10,699 nt of DNA from Alphaproteobacteria bacterium MarineAlpha10_Bin2 (GTDB lineage Bacteria; Pseudomonadota; Alphaproteobacteria; UBA828), in NCBI GenBank assembly GCA_002937555.1, contig PTKB01000070.1:1-10699 (forward strand), in the 5' to 3' direction. Under the pieces are notes generated by a model. It saw only the letters and a program-made list of their open reading frames with translations. It ran no database searches and was not told where the DNA came from. Below, one piece after another: positions 7,785 to 10,699 of this stretch; the first letter of the stretch is position 1; each line of letters starts with the position of its first letter. The position numbers and the translations under genes are program-made.

Positions 7785-8882
7785 TCACACGACCAAAACG
7801 CCTGAATCTTTCAAAAACAATCGGCCGTCGCGCGGGTTGAAACGCACCCGGATTTCCTCGCCGGCGCCGTGAAGCGCGCCTTCCGCCTCCGGCACCACCA
7901 TTTGCAGCACTTCGCTTGCCGCCTTCAAATCGAGAATGGTGATGTCGCCTTGCGGCTCGGTGATGGCGATTTCAGCATCGAACGACGCCTCCGTTTCACC
8001 ATTCGTGGCCAATTTCAAGTCTTGCGGGTGAACGCCGAAGATGAGCTCCGTGCCGGCCTCGAAGGGGGCCAGCGAATTCCTTAAATCGGCTTCCGGCACA
8101 TGGAGAAACGGCAATTCCAGACTCGGGCCGCCGCCATTGCGGCGCACCGTTCCGGGAATGAGGTTCATCGGCGGATCGCCGACAAGCCGTGCGACGTCGC
8201 GGTCATACGGCGCGTCATAGAGATCGGCCGGCGTGTCGATTTGTACGATCTTGCCGTCGATAATCACGCCGACGCGTTCGCCCATGCTGAGCGCCTCGAG
8301 CTGGTCCGGCGTGGCGTAGATCATGGTCATGCCGAGCTCGCGGTGCAGACGCTTGAATTCGGCCCGCATGTCGTGCCGGAGCTTGGCGTCCAGATTGGTC
8401 AGCGGCTCGTCGAGTAGAAGCAATTCGGGTTGACGGATTATGGCGCGGCCGATCGCCAGACGCTGCTGTTCGCCGCCGCTCAAGGACGCCGGTTTGCGAG
8501 TGAGCGTATGGGTAATGCCGAGCATTTCCGCAATTTCCTGAACGCGCAGTTTGATGTCGCGGCGCGCCATTTTTTGCTCGCGCAGCGGATAGGCCAGATT
8601 TTGTTCCGTCGTCAGATGGGGATAGAGCGCGAAGCTCTGAAAGACCATCGCGATGCCACGCTGCTGCACCGGTATTCCGGCCATATCGACGCCGTCGAAC
8701 ACGATGCGCCCGGAGTCCAGTTTTTCCAAGCCGGCGATAGCACGTAGCGTTGTCGTCTTGCCCGCCGCGCTGGGGCCGAGGATGACGAAAAATTCGCCGT
8801 CCTGAACTTCGAAGTCGATACCGCGCAGCGCTTCGATCTTGCCGAAGTGCTTGACGACCCCGTCAAGGATAAGCTGTGCCAA
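7785..8882 (-). CDS. ABC importer ATP-binding protein A (UgpC/MalK type, switch His replaced by Pro)
   Basis: First gene of the transporter operon and the second distinct ATPase, 365 residues, with a nucleotide-binding domain (about 1-235) followed by a TOBE-type domain. Motifs are Walker A GPSAAGKTT (36-44, usual form GPSGCGKTT), Q-loop Gln82, signature LSGGE (134-138), Walker B LLLLDE ending at Glu159, and D-loop TNLD. In the H-loop, where relatives read VTHDQ, this protein reads YATPDQ, so the switch histidine is Pro192 (codon CCG). The catalytic glutamate remains. Motif numbering is identical to ATPase B, consistent with both coming from one ancestral duplication. The start is TTG at 8882, with GAGGGAGG ending 4 bases upstream; no ATG fits better, because homology begins at AQLILDGVVKHFG. 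It is separated from the binding-protein gene by 106 bp. Confidence 0.92.
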   Translation of the reverse strand: MAQLILDGVVKHFGKIEALRGIDFEVQDGEFFVILGPSAAGKTTTLRAIAGLEKLDSGRIVFDGVDMAGIPVQQRGIAMVFQSFALYPHLTTEQNLAYPLREQKMARRDIKLRVQEIAEMLGITHTLTRKPASLSGGEQQRLAIGRAIIRQPELLLLDEPLTNLDAKLRHDMRAEFKRLHRELGMTMIYATPDQLEALSMGERVGVIIDGKIVQIDTPADLYDAPYDRDVARLVGDPPMNLIPGTVRRNGGGPSLELPFLHVPEADLRNSLAPFEAGTELIFGVHPQDLKLATNGETEASFDAEIAITEPQGDITILDLKAASEVLQMVVPEAEGALHGAGEEIRVRFNPRDGRLFLKDSGVLVV

Positions 8883-9088
8883 CTTTCCTCCCTCACCGAC
8901 TGCACGTTTTGTGGCGACGGGCTAGGCCCATATTCTTTAACTATTTTTACGCCAGCTAGATCGGATATCCGGTGCTTTGATACGCACGATACATGCATTC
9001 GCGTGCTCAGCTCCCATTTATCGCACTTCATACATAGCGAATGTGAAAAGCAGTGTCTTACCAGCAAGTCTGATTATTGACGGCGGCG
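8883..9088 (-). promoter_or_regulatory. Leader region upstream of the ABC operon
   Basis: About 205 bp without a gene lie between the tRNA terminator and the TTG start of ATPase A, so the operon promoter should be here. I see an AT-rich stretch (about 8931-8950) and a perfect 10-bp palindrome CGGATATCCG at 8962-8971 that could be an operator, but no convincing -35/-10 pair. The region is more AT-rich than the flanking genes. No regulator gene lies beside it. Confidence 0.35.
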
Positions 9089-9128
9089 AAAAACACAAAG
9101 GGCTGCGCAACTTACGCGCAGCCCTTTG
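9089..9128 (-). terminator. Intrinsic terminator of tRNA-Asn
   Basis: A 13-bp perfect stem (9096-9108 with 9116-9128) has a 7-base loop. On the minus strand it is followed by TG and then five T (complement of 9089-9093). It starts 7 bases after the tRNA CCA end and should insulate the tRNA from the ABC operon. Confidence 0.9.
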
Positions 9129-9135
9129 CCGAAAA

Positions 9136-9210
9136 TGGCTCCCCGGGTCGGATTCGAACCAACGACCTAGCGGTTAACAGCCGCTTGCTCTACCACTGAG
9201 CTACCGAGGA
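9136..9210 (-). tRNA. tRNA-Asn (GTT anticodon)
   Basis: On the minus strand the cloverleaf folds fully. The acceptor TCCTCGG pairs with CCGGGGA (one T-G wobble), then discriminator G and an encoded CCA. The D arm is GCTC/GAGC, the anticodon stem AGCGG/CCGCT has loop CTGTTAA (anticodon GTT), and the T arm GTTGG/CCGAC has loop TTCGAAT. The length is 75 nt with CCA. A GTT anticodon decodes AAC and AAU as asparagine. Confidence 0.97.
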
Positions 9211-9330
9211 ATGGCTCCCTTGATACCGGAGCGCCGCGTTTCGTACGGCGCGCTCGCAAGCCAAGGGCCGGTCATTCGATTTCACGTTTTTAATATATAA
9301 CAAACCGCATTATGCGGAACCAGCCATTCA

Positions 9331-9358
9331 TTGCCGTCTAATATGGGGCAAATATGGT
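9331..9358 (+). promoter_or_regulatory. Possible sigma70-like promoter for the eIF-2B-like gene
   Basis: TTGCCG (9331-9336) and TATGGT (9353-9358) are separated by 16 bp and sit 40 bp before the ATG at 9398. The stretch 9211-9397 holds no gene: it contains the tRNA 5' flank, a small hairpin CCGCA/TGCGG (9305-9317) and an AT-rich block (9283-9303). The match to consensus is only fair. Confidence 0.3.
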
Positions 9359-9397
9359 TAATTTTGTGAAAAATACAATCGCCTGACTGATAGCGCC

Positions 9398-10288
9398 ATG
9401 TCTGACAACGAAGAACGCCTGCTGGCAATACGCGAGGACCGCGCGCGCGGCGCCAATCAGCTTGCCGGCGATGCGCTGGCCCTGTTGGGCGCGGCCGCAA
9501 CGGCGACGCCGGGCCGGGACCCGGCCGAAATCATCGCGCAAGCACATGCTCTTGTTGCGCGCCTGATGACACTTCGCCCGTCCATGGCGGCAATCGGCAA
9601 TTGGTCGCTTCTTTGGTGGCAGGAAATTAGCGCCCGGCCCGATGAGGCGGCGTCTCTGGTTGCGGAGATGGCGGAACGCCGGCGTGCGGCCGCGGCGGCG
9701 CTCACCGATTCCGCCTTGGCGGCGATTGGCGAGGCGCGTTCGGTGCTCACGCTGAGCTATTCCTCGACGATCGAAAATATTGTCGCCCAGGCCGGCAGCC
9801 TGGAGCGGGTGGTAATCGGCGAAGGCAGGCCACGCTTCGAAGGCAGGCGTCTGGCGGAATCACTGCTGGGCCGCGTGTCGCGGGTGGAAGTGATTACCGA
9901 TGCCCAGCTCGCTCATTTCGCGGCACGCACGGACCATGTTCTGTTGGGGGCGGACAGCATCTGCGCCGATTTTTCCGCCGTGAACAAGGTCGGCAGCCTG
10001 GCCGCGGCGCTGGGCGCCGAAGCCGCAGGCGTGCCCTGCCTCATCGCCGCCGACAGCTATAAAATCGATCCGGCGCACACGGCCGAGACAATTCCGTTGG
10101 AGGAAATGGCGGCGGCAGAAGTTTGGCCCGAACGTCCGGAAATTTGCCGCAATATTTACTTTGAACCCGTCCCGGCGCGTCTGATCGGCGCTTATGCGAC
10201 CGAAATAGGCGTCTTGACGGCGGCGCAACTGGTGCCCGAGCTTGAGCGATGGCGCCGGCTTCAAGCGAGTTTTCACGACAGCGATTGA
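9398..10288 (+). CDS. eIF-2B alpha/beta/delta-like protein (IF-2B family)
   Basis: A 296-residue protein of the superfamily that holds eukaryotic eIF2B alpha/beta/delta, archaeal aIF2B, ribose-1,5-bisphosphate isomerase and MtnA. The N-terminal about 110 residues are helical and alanine-rich. The Rossmann-like C-terminal domain shows LTLSYSSTIENIV (117-129), GEGRPRFEGRRLAE (141-154), VLLGADSICADFSAVNKVGS (181-200, with Asp186 and Asn196-Lys197) and IYFEPVPARLI (253-263). Asp186 matches the conserved family aspartate. At the place where MtnA and ribose-1,5-bisphosphate isomerase carry a catalytic cysteine, this protein reads LSYSST, so isomerase chemistry is doubtful; it may instead bind a sugar phosphate or nucleotide. 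No good Shine-Dalgarno precedes ATG 9398. It is divergent from tRNA-Asn and ends 11 bp before a convergent gene. A bacterial role for this subgroup is not known to me. Confidence 0.82.
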   Translation: MSDNEERLLAIREDRARGANQLAGDALALLGAAATATPGRDPAEIIAQAHALVARLMTLRPSMAAIGNWSLLWWQEISARPDEAASLVAEMAERRRAAAAALTDSALAAIGEARSVLTLSYSSTIENIVAQAGSLERVVIGEGRPRFEGRRLAESLLGRVSRVEVITDAQLAHFAARTDHVLLGADSICADFSAVNKVGSLAAALGAEAAGVPCLIAADSYKIDPAHTAETIPLEEMAAAEVWPERPEICRNIYFEPVPARLIGAYATEIGVLTAAQLVPELERWRRLQASFHDSD

Positions 10289-10299
10289 GAATCGAAATT

Positions 10300-10699
10300 C
10301 TACGGTTTCTCTTGATCGTGGGTTTCTGATTTATCGCTTTCCGCCAAACGGCGAGCCGTCAACTCCTTCAGTTCGGCGGCGAGCCCCGGATTGTCCTCAA
10401 GCAGCCGGTTGAGATCGCGCGCTTGCAAGATCAGCAATTGGCACTCGGTAATGGATATGACATTGGCGACCCGCTCGCTACGGCTGAGGATGCCCATTTC
10501 GCCGAAAAATTCGCCCGTCGTCAGGTGAAATGAGTTGGGCGGCAAATCTACTTCGACATCGCCCGAAACGATGAAATACATGGAATCCGCGGCCTCACCC
10601 CGGCGAATGACGGTATAGCGCGGCGGCACCGCCCACGGTTTCAACAGGGCCGCGATCTCGGCAATTTTCTCCGCGTCGAGGCCGCCGAAGAAGGGCACC
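10300..10699 (-). CDS. Cyclic-nucleotide-binding domain protein, C-terminal fragment
   Basis: Only the last 133 or so residues are in the window; the frame stays open at the right edge, and the GTG at 10698 is probably an internal Val. The domain opens VPFFGGLDAEKIAEIAALLK, then YTVIRRGEAADSMYFIVSG, a short beta4-beta5 loop (DVEVDLPPNSFHL) and the phosphate-binding cassette GEFFGEMGIL with SERVANV. The glutamate of FGE and the arginine of ERVA, which contact the ribose and cyclic phosphate in this family, are both present, so cAMP or cGMP binding is plausible. The short loop, the position at the protein's C-terminus and a charged tail ending DQEKP resemble the MloK1 type of cyclic-nucleotide-gated potassium channel. 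A Na+/H+ antiporter with a C-terminal domain is an alternative. No DNA-binding domain follows, so it is not a Crp-type regulator. Confidence 0.8.
   Translation of the reverse strand, partial: VPFFGGLDAEKIAEIAALLKPWAVPPRYTVIRRGEAADSMYFIVSGDVEVDLPPNSFHLTTGEFFGEMGILSRSERVANVISITECQLLILQARDLNRLLEDNPGLAAELKELTARRLAESDKSETHDQEKP

Noticed and set aside
6827..7840. Long + strand open frame (337 codons) opposite the binding-protein gene
   Set aside because: It is antisense to a clear signal-peptide-bearing binding protein, has no family motifs, and is what high-GC codon bias produces on the opposite strand.
3262..8882. Naming the importer as the glycerol system GlpSTPQV because of its two ATPases
   Set aside because: The binding protein and the small membrane protein do not resemble what I recall of GlpV and DUF2160, and no glycerol catabolic gene is present.
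9211..9290. A second, degenerate tRNA upstream of tRNA-Asn
   Set aside because: Only a 10-bp match to the tRNA 3' end exists; no T-loop TTCGAAT or other arms are present.
9820..9848. 11-bp direct repeat CGAAGGCAGGC in the eIF-2B-like gene
   Set aside because: Both copies encode parts of the conserved segment GEGRPRFEGRR, so the repetition follows from protein conservation and codon choice.
9398..10288. Assignment as ribose-1,5-bisphosphate isomerase or MtnA
   Set aside because: The catalytic cysteine segment is missing, so only the superfamily is named.

Overview
The window looks like a chromosomal segment of an alphaproteobacterium or close relative. The basis is moderate-to-high GC, UgpC/MalK-type ABC importer genes, a CCA-encoding tRNA-Asn, GT4 and GalE proteins of proteobacterial type, and a MloK1-like cyclic-nucleotide-binding domain. 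The assignment rests on protein style only and no taxonomic search was possible.

Left (1-1725, + strand): two genes of surface-polysaccharide type, both with broken reading frames. The first is the C-terminal part of a TIGR03032/DUF4915-family protein with a one-base frame slip near 392-396. The second is a UDP-glucose 4-epimerase (galE) whose frame is broken by an exact 11-bp tandem duplication at 1565-1586. Deleting one copy restores the conserved C-terminus and the stop at 1725.

Centre (1734-8882, - strand): a long same-strand gene run reading right to left. The order is ATPase A, periplasmic binding protein, MalF-type permease, MalG-type permease, ATPase B, a 98-residue three-helix membrane protein and a GT4 glycosyltransferase. 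The first five form a complete carbohydrate-type (CUT1-like) ABC importer with two different ATPases instead of a MalK homodimer. Spacing is tight from the permeases onward (1 bp, 11 bp, then an ATGA overlap). A perfect 10-bp hairpin lies between the binding-protein gene and the permease genes and probably sets the usual excess of binding protein over membrane parts. The substrate cannot be read from this window. The two ATPases appear to have diverged so that all visible defects (switch His to Pro, Walker A change, altered signature and D-loop) fall in one composite ATP site while the other stays consensus. This is the most interesting observation here.

Right (8883-10699): a leader region for the ABC operon, then tRNA-Asn(GTT) on the - strand with a strong intrinsic terminator. 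A divergent + strand gene follows for an eIF-2B alpha/beta/delta-like protein lacking the catalytic cysteine of its isomerase relatives. It converges on the C-terminal cyclic-nucleotide-binding domain of a protein that continues beyond the right edge.

No CRISPR array, insertion sequence, integrase or origin was recognised.
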